From Atrichornis clamosus (Eukaryota > Chordata > Aves > Passeriformes > Menuridae): a stretch of 64,000 nt of DNA. The stretch covers positions 33,009 to 97,008 of the forward strand of contig WBMZ01000268.1 in assembly GCA_013400975.1 (NCBI GenBank), given 5' to 3'. The notes beneath the pieces are model-generated. The model searched no databases. It was not told the origin of the DNA and was given only the letters and a program-made list of their open reading frames with translations. Positions 51,201 through 63,628 of this stretch are shown piece after piece; position 1 is the first letter of the stretch, and every line of letters starts with the position of its first letter. The translations under genes and the position numbers were made by a program.

Positions 51201-52914
51201 GATAGTTTTGGGTGCAAAGAAAACTGTCATGAATAGGGAAAATATGAAAAATCTTTAAAGATTAAAAACTAAATAAAAGTGCAAATATGGTACTGCAGTA
51301 AGATCTGTTGGGCTCTTTTGTTAAACAGTGTAGAAAAACTCAATGAAAGAAGAAATTATCGATGTAAATTTTATATATACTCAATACTGAAGTTAAAAGC
51401 TAAAGTCAAGACTGTCCTGCTGCCCTCACACCTACATCAAATTCAAATACCTTGCAAGCTATCTATAAAGAAATTTAATATAACATTGATGTGTCTACCT
51501 GAAGTTAGAAACTGCAAGTAATTCAACTGTGCAGAGGTTAATAAAAACACAATAGGTATCCAAGGAAATAAGTCAAAGCCGTGAGTCTTGATGAGCCTTT
51601 TTTTTTTAAACACGCAAACCTTTGAGATGCAATGTGTACATGGCACAGTGAGACTGACAGCTCTGATCAAATATAACATAAGCACTGTTCAAACATTGTA
51701 ATTTAGTTATTACTCACCAGATCTCTATAACCTGTAGGGAATATATCCAGATGTTATACTGCGTCATATCACTATAAACAGGAAGAGATTCAAGTTATTT
51801 CAATGTAAGATAAAAAAATGAAAAGAAATAGAAGTTGATGAAGCTCTACATAGAATATATTGTATTAATGCATTCTTAAAAGCTAACTTCTATTTACTCA
51901 GTAAAAATAAAAAAGGTGTAGAATGGACAATCTTACAGCCCAGAAATGTGAAGTTAAGTCTTTCTATGCAATTATAGTTGCTCCCTTGTACTTACGTGTT
52001 ATGACAATGTAATTGCTTGATCGCCTACTAATTTTCAAATGATACATTAGAATATCTTGCAATAACTTTTACAGCTCTTATGAGACATATTTTGGAAGGA
52101 ATGGTTTTCCTGGCAACTTTCCCTAATTCACCAGATATCTTGGTAAATAAATGCTATTCATGGACTTTCACATACAAAAAACTTGTACATTTATAAAAAG
52201 ATTTCTAAAAAATATATACTTTTATCACAAAGATTTTATGTAACTGTGAAAGTGAAGACAAATTTGTCACATTACAAAAGGCTGCAAATAGCTTTAGTGA
52301 AGTTCAGTCTTCATTACCAACCTCCCACCCCCTTTCTCTCTCTAACTGTCTTCTTTATTTCTGTTCTGGGAAGGTTGGCTAAAGATTGAGTAATGCCAAC
52401 CAAAGTGATTCAATAAGCTCAACTGGGGATGTATCTGCTGAAGAAGTTTTCAGAATTTCTTCCCATAAAAGACCTGTTTTATGGACACATGTAAAACACC
52501 CTAAAGACGTGGGGATTTTTCCCTTCACCTATATGTAGAAGTAATTTACAAAAGAATGACTTATCATTCACACAGTGAATGTATCATGGCCAGCAGCCAA
52601 AACACAATAGTAGAAGTTGCTCGCTAAGCAGGTAATCTAGTGTATGGGGGAGAGAAACAGGGTTGCGCTGAGCTTCTTATTTAAGCAAGTCCTCGGGAGT
52701 GCCACTGACCAGGAATGCCACAAATTATATAGAAACAGGAACTCTGCAGTCAGTGAAGCAGTTCACCTAAGAGAAAAGAACAAAGGAATTTGCAGTCTTT
52801 TTCTGAGACAGCACAGGTCTGCAAGAGTCAGCACAATGACAATGTTGGCATTCCACAACATGTGTTCCCCAGCAGGAGCCAGACTGATTTTCCTGGCACT
52901 GAAGTCTTGACAGA
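45246..52914. other. Long AT-rich stretch, one weak exon candidate
   Basis: No repeat family recognised. A 94-codon plus-strand frame at 45723-46007 follows an acceptor-like TTCTTGTTGACTACAG but is not recognisable. On the minus strand, 48326-48417 is a 92-base exon-like segment (ACTAGTTTATTAG acceptor, AAG|GTGAGC donor). A perfect AT-rich palindrome lies at 50387-50408. Short splice-bounded open pieces near 50450, 51720 and 52000 are in incompatible phases and are treated as chance. Confidence 0.45.
50387..50408. repeat. Perfect 22-bp palindrome
   Basis: AAGG, seven TA dinucleotides and then CCTT make a sequence identical to its reverse complement. A partial echo (ATAAGGTATAT) follows within 20 bases, so the region can extrude a small cruciform. 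Confidence 0.85.
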
Positions 52915-54835
52915 GATGAAGCTCCTGGAAGGGGTCTTCATCACCTTGGTCTCAGGCTGCAGAGAGTGCCTGCTACTTCTCTCCAAGACTCCTCTGGAAG
53001 TGATGGTGTCCTCAACTGTATGAAGTGTGCTCTGCTCAAATCATTGAGCTACCAGGTGAAGGTGCTAAGGCTGCATAATGTTGGAGGGAGTGAATGGGAA
53101 GAAATCTAAAGATCTTTATCAAGATTTGTCAGTCATCCAGAAGCTACATTTGAGTGGGTGGTGACTGGAAATACATGTGACTTCTACCAACAGAAAGAAA
53201 GCTCTTTCTATAACTGCACATGTGGAACTGAAGGACACTTGCCACTGGTGAACATCAGGCCATGCAACAGGGTTACAGAGAAGCTTTAATAAGCATCTAT
53301 TATAGACTTTCTCAACAAGAATAGGACGTGAACAAAGCTTACTGTGAACACCAGAAAGAAGCCTCATGATTGCAGGTCCAAGTTCTTGGCTGCAGGCAGG
53401 GAGGGCAGGCTTTAATCACTTTAATATCTGCTGCAAGGGTAGCACAGTGGTGTGTAAGCAGTCCATGAGTTTTCTGGAATCCAGAAGAACAGTCTTTCAA
53501 CCCAGGGGATACATGAGATTATCTTCAAAGGTAATCTGCTAAATCTTCTTCTAATAAGTAAGGAAAAACTGATTGGTGACATAAATATCAATGGTAGCTT
53601 TGGCTGCAGTGACCATGTGGAGATAGGAATTCAAGACCTTGAGAGAATCAATGAAGGCAAGTATCAGCATAAAGACCTTTGACCTCAGAGTTGATTTTGA
53701 CTTGTTCAGGGATTTGCTTGGCAGGATGTCATCAGAAGCTGCCCTGAAGAACAGAAAGACCAGGAAAGCTGACTGATCTTCACAGATATCTTCCTTAAAA
53801 CCCAAGAATGGCTCCATTATGGTGTTCTGGAACTTAAGCAGATCTGGTAAAGGGTCAGTCTGAGTTAACAGGGAAGGTCAGTCTGTGTTAATGGAAAACT
53901 CCTGATTGATCTCAAATAGCGAGTGTACAGAAGGTGGAAGTAAAGACAAGCTATCTGGAGAGAGGACAAGCTATACAGGAGGATCACAGACACACATCTC
54001 AAATGTGCAGGGAAGAAAATGGGAAAGAAAAAGCTCAGCTGAGATTCAACTTGGCAAAGGACTTGAAGGGTCACAAGAGCTTTTAAAGGTAAAACAAAAG
54101 GAAGAGTAAGTAATATGTGGACCAGTTGCTGAATAAGTTGAGAGCAAAGTGACAAAGGATATATAAAATGCTGAAGTACTCAGTGTTTTCTTCATCTCAG
54201 ATTTTACTGGCAAGGTGTGGTCCCAGTCCCTGGTGCCTCCCAGGTCTCTGGGCCCAGCTGCAGAGTTTGTGGGAGTCAAGTGCTACCCATGCTAAAGGAA
54301 GAGTGAGAACTGATGATAATTTAAACAAACTGGGCACACACATGCATTCAGTGCTGCTGAGGGAGCTGGCCACTGTCACTACAGAGCTGCTAAATATCAT
54401 CTTTGGTCTTGATGATCATTGAGAGTTCCAGATGACCGAAAAAATGCAAGTGTTCAGTTGTCTTCAGGAAGGTTGAGAAGGAAGACTGCAGGAACAACAG
54501 GCTAGTCAGCCTCACACCAGTACCCAGGAAAACTGCAGAGCAAGTCCTCCTGGAAATAATTTCTGGCACATGAAGGAGAGGAACATGTTTAGGAACAGTT
54601 AGTGTGATTTTTCAAAGCAAGACATGTCTGACTAATTTGATTGCCTTCTGTGAGTAAGGCGAGAACAGTGAATGCTGTTTATCTTGGGTTTGGCAAAACT
54701 TTTTACATAATCTCTGAAGTTTCTTAGTAAAGGAAACAGAGGTAATGAATGGGTGGACTCCAAAGTGCATGCACAGCTGTGGTCAGCACCTCAAAGTCCA
54801 TCTGGGAGTTGATTAATGGTGGCAATCCTACAGGA
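52915..54835 (+). mobile_element. Ancient long CR1 LINE, 5' portion (upstream ORF2)
   Basis: This is the longest CR1 here. Landmarks in order are a possible ORF1-side block (GGCTGCAGAGAGTGCCTGCTAC, 52957-52978), ATATCTGCTGCAAGGGTAGC (53425-53444), GGCTGCAGTGACCATGTGGAG (53602-53622), TTGTTCAGGGATTTGCTTGG (53703-53722) in the endonuclease part, TACTCAGTGTTTTCTTCATC at 54177, GAGGGAGCTGGCCACTG at 54359, and AGGCTAGTCAGCCTCACACC in the reverse-transcriptase part. All frames are shattered. Recognition ends near 54835, where an unrelated insertion begins, and resumes at 55986. The left limit is uncertain; the first 450 bases are a weaker call. Confidence 0.75.
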
Positions 54836-55985
54836 TGGGTGGATAGCTGGGCTGATCATAAGGAAGCAGTGAATGTCCGCTCTTCCATAAGTAATACAGA
54901 GCCAGGAGCACAGTACAACATCACAGGCAGCAGCACAGGATCCTGGACAGTAAGAACCCAGTCCACCAGTACCCAAACGAGGCAAGTGGGGCCTGGTATG
55001 ATATCCAGGGTCAGACACTGTGCAGTGATCACAAGTCCGTAGTGGAGAGGAATAACTAAGGTCAAGCCAGGAAAACAGTGCACAGATCAGGGTCTAAGTT
55101 TGGATTGGTAGGGCTCATGATCAGGCACAAGTATGGCTGCAACGCAGTGGGAGCTGTAGCTCGGGTGGGCACCAAACAGCAGAGCTGCAGCTCTAAGCAG
55201 CTCTCAACAAAAAGCAGTCAGTCTTTGCGAGGCCTTGTTGCAGAGCTGTCTGGGACCACTCTGTTCAAGGTCACCAAAGGAAAGGGTAGGGCCCTCCACT
55301 GCGCTATCCCTAAACTGACTCTGAGCCCAGGGACCCAGACCTTCAGGAGGGAGGATTTTCTCAGGGCCCTCACACTGATACTTCTACTGCCTTTATTAAA
55401 GACTAGAACGACAGGATGTAGTTCACTTTCAGTTTTGTGAATGATGTCAACAAGAGGAACAGTTGGTAAGGTGGGCTTTCATTTGGAGTGACCTCAAGAG
55501 GCACTTGCTGGCAGGTAGAGCAGGAAGCAGCAGGGGCTGGCTGCCCAGCAAGGGAAAACTAACTGGCAGCAAGACAGGCAGGGGCAGACCTCACTAAGAA
55601 GAATCCAGAGTGCTGAGTCATTAAATCTGGATCAGGATCAGGCCTGGACACAGCAAACAGGTATAACTCCAATCCAGTGATCAGCTCAAAAGACTACTTT
55701 GACAAGGTGGGTCCAATGCCGTGTTAGATAGGCCCCAAGTCAAACCAGAGGGTCTGGGCCAGGGTCAGGATTAAGATGGTACAAGATCAGGCACAGATGT
55801 AGATATACACCACAGCAATGTAGTACAGGCAGGGCAAAGCAATACAGCCTCTGCTAAAAAGTGATTCCCAATGGAATGAAGGGGCATGCCCTCATTTCTG
55901 TCTTGCTTTGCAACAGCTCTTACAAAGGAGGAGCTGACCTCAGAGTGAGCCAGCTACACTCCTTAGCTCAGCCAACTAAATTACT
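54836..55985. mobile_element. Unclassified 1.15-kb insertion nested in the ancient CR1
   Basis: CR1 homology stops near 54835 and resumes near 55986 with only about 130 bases of the element unaccounted for, so the sequence between was inserted later, perhaps with a small deletion. It is distinctly GC-richer and full of GGTCAGG, GGATCAGG and CAGGCACA steps on the plus strand (GACCTGATCC-type text on the minus strand), a style similar to the GC-rich block at 4960-5400. A TTTATTAAAG motif lies near 55392-55401. This suggests an LTR or other nonautonomous element. I found no terminal inverted repeat or target duplication and do not recognise the family. The 120-codon frame at 55078-55440 is not recognisable. 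Confidence 0.5.
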
Positions 55986-56765
55986 AGAAGGCGGGAATGC
56001 TCAGGAACCTGGTATCATCTCATGAAATTCAGCAAAGGCAAATGCAAAATCCTGCATCTGGGATAGAATGTTATAATAATAGCACAGGCTAACTATCTAG
56101 AATGCAGATCTGCAGAAAAGGACCTAAGTTTAGGACAATGAATGTGAATAAGCACTGCAGTTCTGCAGCAATGCAAGCTTAAACACAAATCAGGTTGCAT
56201 TAGTAAGAATATAACCAGTAGGTTGGTTGAAGTGCTTATTCTCCTCTTCCTGGCACTTACAAGACTGCATTCAGAGAATTGTGTCAAGTTTGGGGGCCCA
56301 CAGTATAACAAACACCTTGACAAACTGACAGAGTCCATCAGAGGCCATTAAGATAGTTAGAAAATGAGAGCACGTGACATACAAATAGCAGTTGAGAGCA
56401 CTGGGCTTGTTCATTTGTAATAAAAGAAGGCTGGGTGACAGCTAATTGCTGTCTTCAACCATGCTGTAGGTGGAGAGTAGATGCAGCCACGCTTCTTGGA
56501 TATACGTAGTGAAAATATGAGAGGTAGTGAACAAAATTGCAGGAGGGCAAATTCCTGTTAAGTACAAGGAGAAAAAAAGTCACCATTAGTATGGACAAAC
56601 ATTGGAAGAAGATTCCCAGAGAGGCTGTAAAATCTTCAACTCTGAAGATATAAAGAACTTGACTGGACAAAGTTCTTCAACAACCTAAGTTACTCACAGT
56701 GTTGAGGACTGGAGGGGTCAGAGAAGGAAGAGTTAGACCAGGTCAACTTCCAAGGACCCTGACAG
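55986..56765 (+). mobile_element. Ancient CR1 LINE, 3' portion
   Basis: This continues the element that starts at 52915: CATGAAATTCAGCAAAGGCAAATGC near 56021 matches the ORF2 C-terminal region, followed by TCAAGTTTGGGGGCCCACAG (56284-56303), TGTCTTCAACCATGCTG, GGAAGAAGATTCCCAGAGAGG (56606-56626), and the 3' end TTAGACCAGGTCAAC...CAAAATCTATGTTATG at 56733-56781. Frames are broken. Together the two arms give about 2.7 kb of a 4.5-kb family, one of the longer CR1 relics in this window but too mutated to be active. Confidence 0.75.
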
Positions 56766-56929
56766 CCAAAATCTATGTTATGCACTTCATTGTCAGCTCA
56801 GATTTTAGCAATGTCTTAGAATGTGTTTTGAAAACAAGACTTGCAAACATGGTCTGTCTGTAACTTTTATTATAAGGTTAAAATAAGCCTGTAAATACTG
56901 TTTGCTATAATGAAGAATAGATATTAATG

Positions 56930-57350
56930 GCTCACTGTCCACTTGGAAGAAGGTGCCATATGTGCTTCTGCAGGGGTGACCAAGGTTTGATACTATATAA
57001 TAATGTCATTAATGATCTGGATGATGGAATACAGTGTGTGCTTATTAAATCTGCAAACAATACTAGGCTGGAAGCAACTGTGTACATTGGAGGACAAGAT
57101 TAGAATTCAAAATGATCCTGACAAACTCTAGGAATGGTCTGAGAAAAACAGGATGTTATTGAACAGACAGAAGTGCGGGGCATTACTTTTAGTAGACAAA
57201 CTAAATTGCACAAATACAGGATGTGGCTCATCCAGCTTGTTTGTAGTTGTGCAGAACATGATTCAGGGGCAACAGAGGATCACAAGCTGAGTAAGAGTCA
57301 ACGATGTCATGTTGCAGCAATAAAAGCAAACAACACCAGCATTTTTTTAT
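56930..57350 (+). mobile_element. Old CR1-like LINE fragment, different lineage
   Basis: Blocks match the reverse-transcriptase C-terminal part of CR1-like LINEs: TAATGTCATTAATGATCTGGATGATGG (57001-57027), AAATCTGCAAACAATACTAGG (57046-57066), GAGGATCACAAGCTGAGTAAGAGTCAAC (57274-57301) and GCAGCAATAAAAGCAAACAACACC. The TCAC/AAGCTGA-type block resembles old amniote CR1 lineages rather than the copies at 43 and 59 kb. There is no 3' end, and frames are closed. Confidence 0.65.
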
Positions 57351-59339
57351 TTAAAAGTTGTAATCTGCAAGACATGTGAAATAATCTTTCCCCTCTACAC
57401 AGTACTGCAAGGTCTCAACTGCAGTAGCCAGTCCACTTTAACCACTACCTCAGGAAAGATGCTGAACAATTAACTCAAACTCATGACCTTAAGTCCTATT
57501 GGTATTTTGATGACAGGGAAAAAATTTTGGCTTACTTTCTTAGGGGAACTGTAAACATCCAGAAATACATCCTTTTGCCAACTGTCACATCCCTTCTTTT
57601 CCAGCCATAGATAGAAATCATTAAGCCAATATCAATAAAATATTCAGAAAGGTAATCCTAAAGCAAAGAAAAATGAGTAATGCTTGGAAATTGAGGAAGA
57701 AGTGTTTCATAACTCTTTCTTTTCTAGGTGGTAGATGGATTTTTTTTGTTGTTGTTTTTGCTTTTTGGTGTTGTTTTTTTTTGTCACTGATGTTAGAAAA
57801 CAAAAGAACTATCCTGAATAACACCTTCTTTTTATTTTAGTGCAAGCAAACAAAAAAAAATTCTGCTAAAACTAGAGAAATTTTAATAAATCGTGCGTGC
57901 ATTTTCACTCATAAAACATCTCAGAAATCAGTTGCTTTGGAGGAATATAACAAACATGTTTACTAGGTTTTTTGGTTTTTTTTAAGAAGCAATATTTTAT
58001 GCTAAAAAAAGCTAATGGAAATTTAGCTGTTAAAAGCGGCTTGGACTAACAATGGCAGCATGAACTGACTTCTCTGTGATTTGGCCACACGGTGATGATC
58101 ATCGAAGGATAATTCTTAAAGTTATCTGGCAGCTACATGCTGTGACATGCTGCATGAAAATAGAGTGCTTGACAAAGGGTAGAGAATATAAGGGGAGGAG
58201 AGACTAACAGGATTTTTCTTAAGATCTTTACTGTTGTCTAGAAAATAGATCATTTTGGGCCCTCATGTTACCACATTCCCATTATTCAGCAGCCAACAAC
58301 ATAGATTGAAGCATCCACAGATCAAGGAGTCGAGATATCAATATCAATGTAACGAAAAATCAGTTATGGAGAGAACCAACAAAGAGGTCAATATTCATAA
58401 TTGACCTTTGTAATAATTGAGCTAATAATAACTTCAATACTAAAAATTACTGTATTAATTTCAGTACTAAAAAGGCAGTCATGGTTAAGTTTGCAAAACA
58501 TAAAATAGATGAGAATAAAATGTCTAAATGGATTAAGCAGCTCAAACTGCAGGTTTTAAAGCAAGATTTGTGAAACAATCACAGAGTAAACCCTTTCAAA
58601 GCCAAGAACATAAGCTATGCATTACCTTAACAAATTGTGCTATATATTCTCTGTAATAAAATGAATCTTGCTATTTACATCTATGCAACTTTTACTATGA
58701 TTATACCCTAATGAAAGCAATTAAGTAAAACCAGAAAAACTGAATACATATCTTCATTTAAAAGAAAAGTTTCTTTTACGTAGATCAGGTTACTGTTTAA
58801 CTAGTTCTCAGGCTATTACCTCTTTTTACTCTAAAAGCTTACACTTAATGAATTCTTCTCAATAGAATTTACAATCATGAGAATAAACATAATGTCTATT
58901 TTATTTTTACTACTCTGAGTGCAAAAGTTAGAGAGAAATTTAATTTAGATTAATACAAATTTCTTATAGATATTAAACATATTTTTTAAAAATTGCAACT
59001 GAATTATTTGGATAACCTATTGCAATAAAAATCAAAATTACTTCTTGAAGTCATACTGGCTTCATCTTCTTCACTGTGACTGGAATGTTGTGAATCTCAT
59101 GTGGAAAGTCTGTTACAGTGTTTCTGAAATTTCACAAGGTATGACAAAAACTTGCCTCAAGAAATACATAAAATGCATTTTTTTATTGTTGCTCTATTTC
59201 AAAACTTAAGTAAGAAACTATAGAAAAAGCATGTAGAAATTATTTACAGTTAGAGTAGCAAAAAATTCTAACCAGTGTTTTTTACTTCTGCTTTAATGCA
59301 CCCTGTCATGTGGAAGTTAAAAACAATGAATGAAATACC
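57351..59339. other. AT-rich intergenic sequence
   Basis: T/G-rich low-complexity runs lie at 57738-57782 and 57966-57984. No gene or repeat family is recognised. Confidence 0.6.
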
Positions 59340-60200
59340 ACTGAGCTGTGATTTACATGCTGGAGAGAAGGGATGATATCCAGAGGGACTTAGACAGGCT
59401 TTAGAAGTGGGCCAGTGCCAACCATGTGAAGCTCAACAAGGTCAAGTACGAGGTCCTGCACCTGGGGTGGGGTAATCCCAAGCACAAGTACAGGCTGAGC
59501 AGATTGAGAGCAGCCCTGAGGAGAAGGACTTGGGAGTGCTGGTGGATGAGAAGTTGCACAAGAGCCAGCAGTGTGTGCTTGCAGCCCAGACAGCCAAACA
59601 TATCCTGGGCTCCATCCAAAGCAGCGTGGCCAGCTGGTCAAGGGAGAGGATTCTCCCTCTCCACCCTGCTCTGGCGAGACCAAACCTGCAGTAGTGTCCA
59701 CCTCTGGTGCCCCAGACATGGATACATGACATGGACCTGTTGGAGCAAGACCAGAGGAGGACCATGATTATGATCAAATAACTGGAGCACCTCTCCTGTG
59801 ATAACAGGCTGAGAGAGTTGTGGTCATTCAGCCAGAAGAAGAGAAGGCTCCAGGGAGACATTTTAGCACCTTCCAGAACCTAAAGGTGGCCTACAGGAAA
59901 GAAAGAGAGGGACTAGTTAAAAGGATCTGGAAGAATAGGACAAGAAGCAATGGCTTTAACCTGAAAGAGAATAGGTTTAGATTAGATATTTGGAAGAAAA
60001 TTTTTAGTGTGAGGGTAGTGAGACTGAAATGGGTTGCCCAGAGAAGTTGTGGATGCTCCATCCATGAAAATATTCAAGACCAGGTTGGATGGGGTCCTGG
60101 GCAACCTGCTGTAGTGGGTAGTATTCCTGCCTATGGCAGGAGGGTTGGAACTAGATGATCTTTAAGGTTCCTTCCAGCCCAAACCATTCCATGATTCTAT
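59340..60200 (+). mobile_element. CR1 LINE, best-preserved 3' end
   Basis: The copy covers about the last 860 bases of the family. The frame at 59426 reads the conserved CR1 ORF2 block VLHLGWGNPKHKYRL, followed after a frameshift by the 'VLVDEKLHKSQQCVLAAQTA'-style region in another frame. Later landmarks are GTGCCCCAGACATGGATACATG (59708-59729), GGCTGAGAGAGTTGTGG (59807-59823), AGATATTTGGAAGAAAATTTTTAG (59985-60008), GTTGCCCAGAGAAGTTGTGGATG (60032-60054) and GGTTGGAACTAGATGATCTTTAAGG, ending CCATGATTCTAT at 60200. It is severely 5'-truncated, as usual. Frameshifts split the open frames, so it is inactive, but it is the least diverged CR1 here and probably the youngest. Confidence 0.93.
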
Positions 60201-63200
60201 TTGGTGCAACTCATATGTCTAGCAGGAAAGGTTAGAGCCTGTGATGGCCTTTTTGTTTGTATTTCCCAGGGTTTTTTTTTTTAACTTACAAGAAATCTTC
60301 ATTTTTGAGAGAAAGGGGCTAATAGCACTTCCTGATTCTGGCACAGGAACCAATCACATTATTTTTACTCATGAGAATAATCTAATTAAACACAACAGGA
60401 GTCCTCATATGGACGTGGGAAAGCAAGCAGTATTTTGATGCCACAGTGGCAAACGAAAATTCTCTACTTCTTTCAAACATGGTTTAATCCTGATCTATAT
60501 AATTTCATTATTAAAAAAAACCCATTTTTCTCAAGAGTCAGTGTAAATATATGCCTGAATAGAGCAGTCCCTATTTACTGAAATAGTCCCATGTTTTGTG
60601 GCCAAGAGTCTGTCTTCTTTCAAGCATGTTCTTTCAAGATTTCTCAGTTGAATGATTACATAATCTTTCTACCCCCCCAAAATGAAGTAGAATTTATTTT
60701 AAAACTGAAATAAAAATTGAGCTAAAACTTTAACTTTGTCAGTTTTATTTTCTTCCCCATCTGTTTGTGGCAAACATAGGAACATGGATACAGGTCTTTT
60801 TCTTTGGTTTTTGATATTATATTTGAGACCACCTTCTGGCATTTATAGAGAACAGAATCTGAGAAAATTTGAAGGATATCATAGAAAAAAAAAATCCCTC
60901 CTATTACAGCTGAGGGAAAAGTATGCTCTGGAAGCTAAGGGATTATTTTCTCTCATTTCAGTGGAGAGCAAGTGTTGTAAAAGGTATGGAAAGAGACAAG
61001 ATCAGATCCTGTCATCAGTCCTGTTTCTGTGAAGAATGAAGGCGTGCATAGCATCCTTTCTCTCCTGCCACACCTAGTCTGGGCCTGTGTTAATGATTGA
61101 TCTTGCATGCTGACCTGAAAATGGCTACAGTTATGCAAATACTGTGATTTGCTAATATAGAACACCTTGCTGGACTGAGATCCAACTAACCGTCTCATGA
61201 ATGACATTGTCACAGAGAAATTCACAGTCTTTGTAATGAATATGTCAATATCAAGGAGATGAGACAAACAATATTTTTAAAGGAAAAATACAAATCATGT
61301 CCTATAGCATTTCTTATGTGTGTACTCTGACTTTAATTTTCAGTCTGATGAGGTGTTAGAACAGAAGAAAATGAACACCAGAGTAGCAATTACTAAAGGG
61401 CTGAGATGAATGTTTCAAATTTGTTTTTCTTTCAGAATGCCGGTGCTACAATAATGTTCACATGAGTTGATGAATGGCTCACCTCAATGAAAGTTTGCTT
61501 ATCAAAAACAAACACTGTTGATTAGAGAAGACAGCTACTTCTTAACAACACTCCAGCTTATAAAAATAAAGAGAACATGATTTTGTAAAAATTATTTGTA
61601 AAACCAAATATGAGTTTAAGAACAAAAGGAAGTCTCTCCTATTAAATATATTGTTGGGAATAAACCTTCTTTTAATGGTTTCTTTTTTTCCCATACTACA
61701 TATAGTATATCACGTGATTTCAGCACAGGAAATGTCAACCAGTTCAAACTAGATATTATATAATAAAGGATTTCACTAATACAACTTTTAAAGAAACTCA
61801 TGACTGCAACTCTATCTGAAAGTCAATGTGGAAGAATGCACTAATAGTTGTATATAGAACAGGTGTAGTCAAGAATAACTGCAGCAGTTGGGTACATGGG
61901 TCCATGATGGAGTCTTCCATGAATAGTAGTATGAAGTGTGGATTGGATAATAAAAAATATCAAACCATATTTTTTTTATCCTGCTTTTCTAGAGAAAGAA
62001 AGTTTATGTAGTTATGTGCTATTGGTTCATCAGTTCCACCACAAAGATGAATCATTGACCAATTTTAAGCAGATTTAACATTGGATCTCAAAACTTTCCA
62101 AGGTATTTTGTGATTTGTAAAAGTCAGTAAGCCAATCGAGATCCAATTTAATATTCCTACCAGTAGAAAAGCAATTGTAACTTAGCTTCCTACCCATTTA
62201 ACAGGCAGTAACCATGTGATGGATCAGAACAAGAAAACTACTCCACCTATCACTCGACATGAGGCTTTCAACCCACAATACTATTTGCAGCAATGTATCT
62301 CACCATACAGATGTAGATGTGAGAATAATGAAGAGAACTGATTGCTGGGTGTTAGCTCCTACAGGTGTTACAATTTTCAGTGGCTGTTACAGAGTTCTAA
62401 GCTTTCAGTTTGGCAAGAGAGGTCATGTATTCTTTATTATGAATCACACGTGACTGCTTGTGGCTGGTGGCAAATTGTAAAGGAATTTACTTCCAAGAAA
62501 ACTTGTACTTTCCTATCTCCCGTATCTCCTCTCTCTCCTTTTGTGTTTTCTTTCCATTTTCTGCAGCTTTCTGAAATAATATTGGTTCCATGTTTCACAG
62601 CTAAGCACTGTTTTAGTCATGTCTATATATCTAGCCTATACATACTGACAAGCACTTATGGACCATGCTAACAAGTAAATTAAACACACTGTATCTCCAA
62701 GTACATAGATCAAATGCATCTCAGTACAGAGCTGAGGTATTCTCTTTCTTCTCTTGGTGGAGCTTAGAACAGCTGCTGTAATCTAGGAGGATGTACTGAT
62801 CCAATTCTGCTGATTCATTGTGTTTATGCAGCTTATTACCTAAAGCTGAATATAAGGAGGACCAACAATCCAGTCAAAATCCCAAATCTGGGGCTACAGA
62901 AGTCAGGAAGAATGGTATTCCAAGACTAAGGGGCAATCTTTAATTGATTAAACTTTGTGATGATGGTCACTGTGAAGCCAAGAACATGTTTTTTAACAGG
63001 TATGGATTAACTCCAGCACATACAGAGCAAATATATACAACTTTATTCAAAATATACAACTATTTGAATTTGAGTCTTCTCAAAACACCAGAGGTACTTC
63101 TGTTTCTCTAGTACTGGAGAGGCTTGAAAAAAATGGTCATTGCCATGACCATCACTGCAACCAAGGGGCTTGGTAGAACTGCTGTTGACTGGACATCTCT

Positions 63201-63435
63201 GTACGTAACAACACCACTAAGCAACAAGAGTGCAAGAACTCTGAAAATATATCCCCGTCATTGAACAAGCTCTCAGACTGGCTGACCCCAAGGTTTCCTC
63301 TGTCCCTCCCCATGCCCAAGGGGATGCCAGCCCAGGAGCAAGGCACAACTCCTGACATGCTCACTCCAAACTGACCACTCGCTAAGACTGGAGTTGCTAA
63401 GAAAACCCATCCAAAAGGTCCCTATCCAAACACTT
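60201..63435. other. AT-rich intergenic sequence
   Basis: No transposon recognised. On the plus strand a textbook acceptor (TTATTTTCTCTCATTTCAG, ending 60960) is followed by a frame closing at 61030, and an AAAAG|GTATGG donor-like site 22 bases in; no peptide is recognised. A minus-strand 32-base acceptor/donor pair near 61487-61518 is too short to judge. Confidence 0.5.
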
Positions 63436-63628
63436 TCATAGCATCACAGAATTGCAGAATGGGTAAGGTTGAAAAGGATCGCGGTAGTCCAACTCCCTGC
63501 TCAAGCTAGGACATCCTAGAGCACATGGCACAGGATTGCATCCGGACAGTTCTTGAGTATCTCCAGTGAGGGAGGGTCCACAACCCCTCCGGGCAGTATC
63601 TTCCAACGCGCGGTGACTCTCCTCACGC
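63436..63628 (-). mobile_element. CR1 LINE, 3' terminal fragment
   Basis: TTCATAGCATCACAGAATTGCAGAATGG opens a reverse-complemented CR1 3' end, followed by GTCCAACTCCCTGCTCAAGC, TAGAGCACATGGCACAGGATTGC and a 'CTCCACAACC'-like CCACAACCCCTCC, then CGGTGACTCTCCTCAC. The match fades where the CpG island starts, so the element lies directly beside the likely promoter region. Confidence 0.85.

Noticed and set aside
51719..51772. 54-base minus-strand segment with good acceptor and GTGAGT donor
   Set aside because: Its open phase creates a stop when joined to the neighbouring candidate near 50450, and it also conflicts with the one near 52000. It is treated as a pseudo-exon.
59390..59861. Several overlapping frames of 72-139 codons on both strands
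   Set aside because: All are fragments or antisense shadows of the CR1 ORF2 end at 59340-60200.
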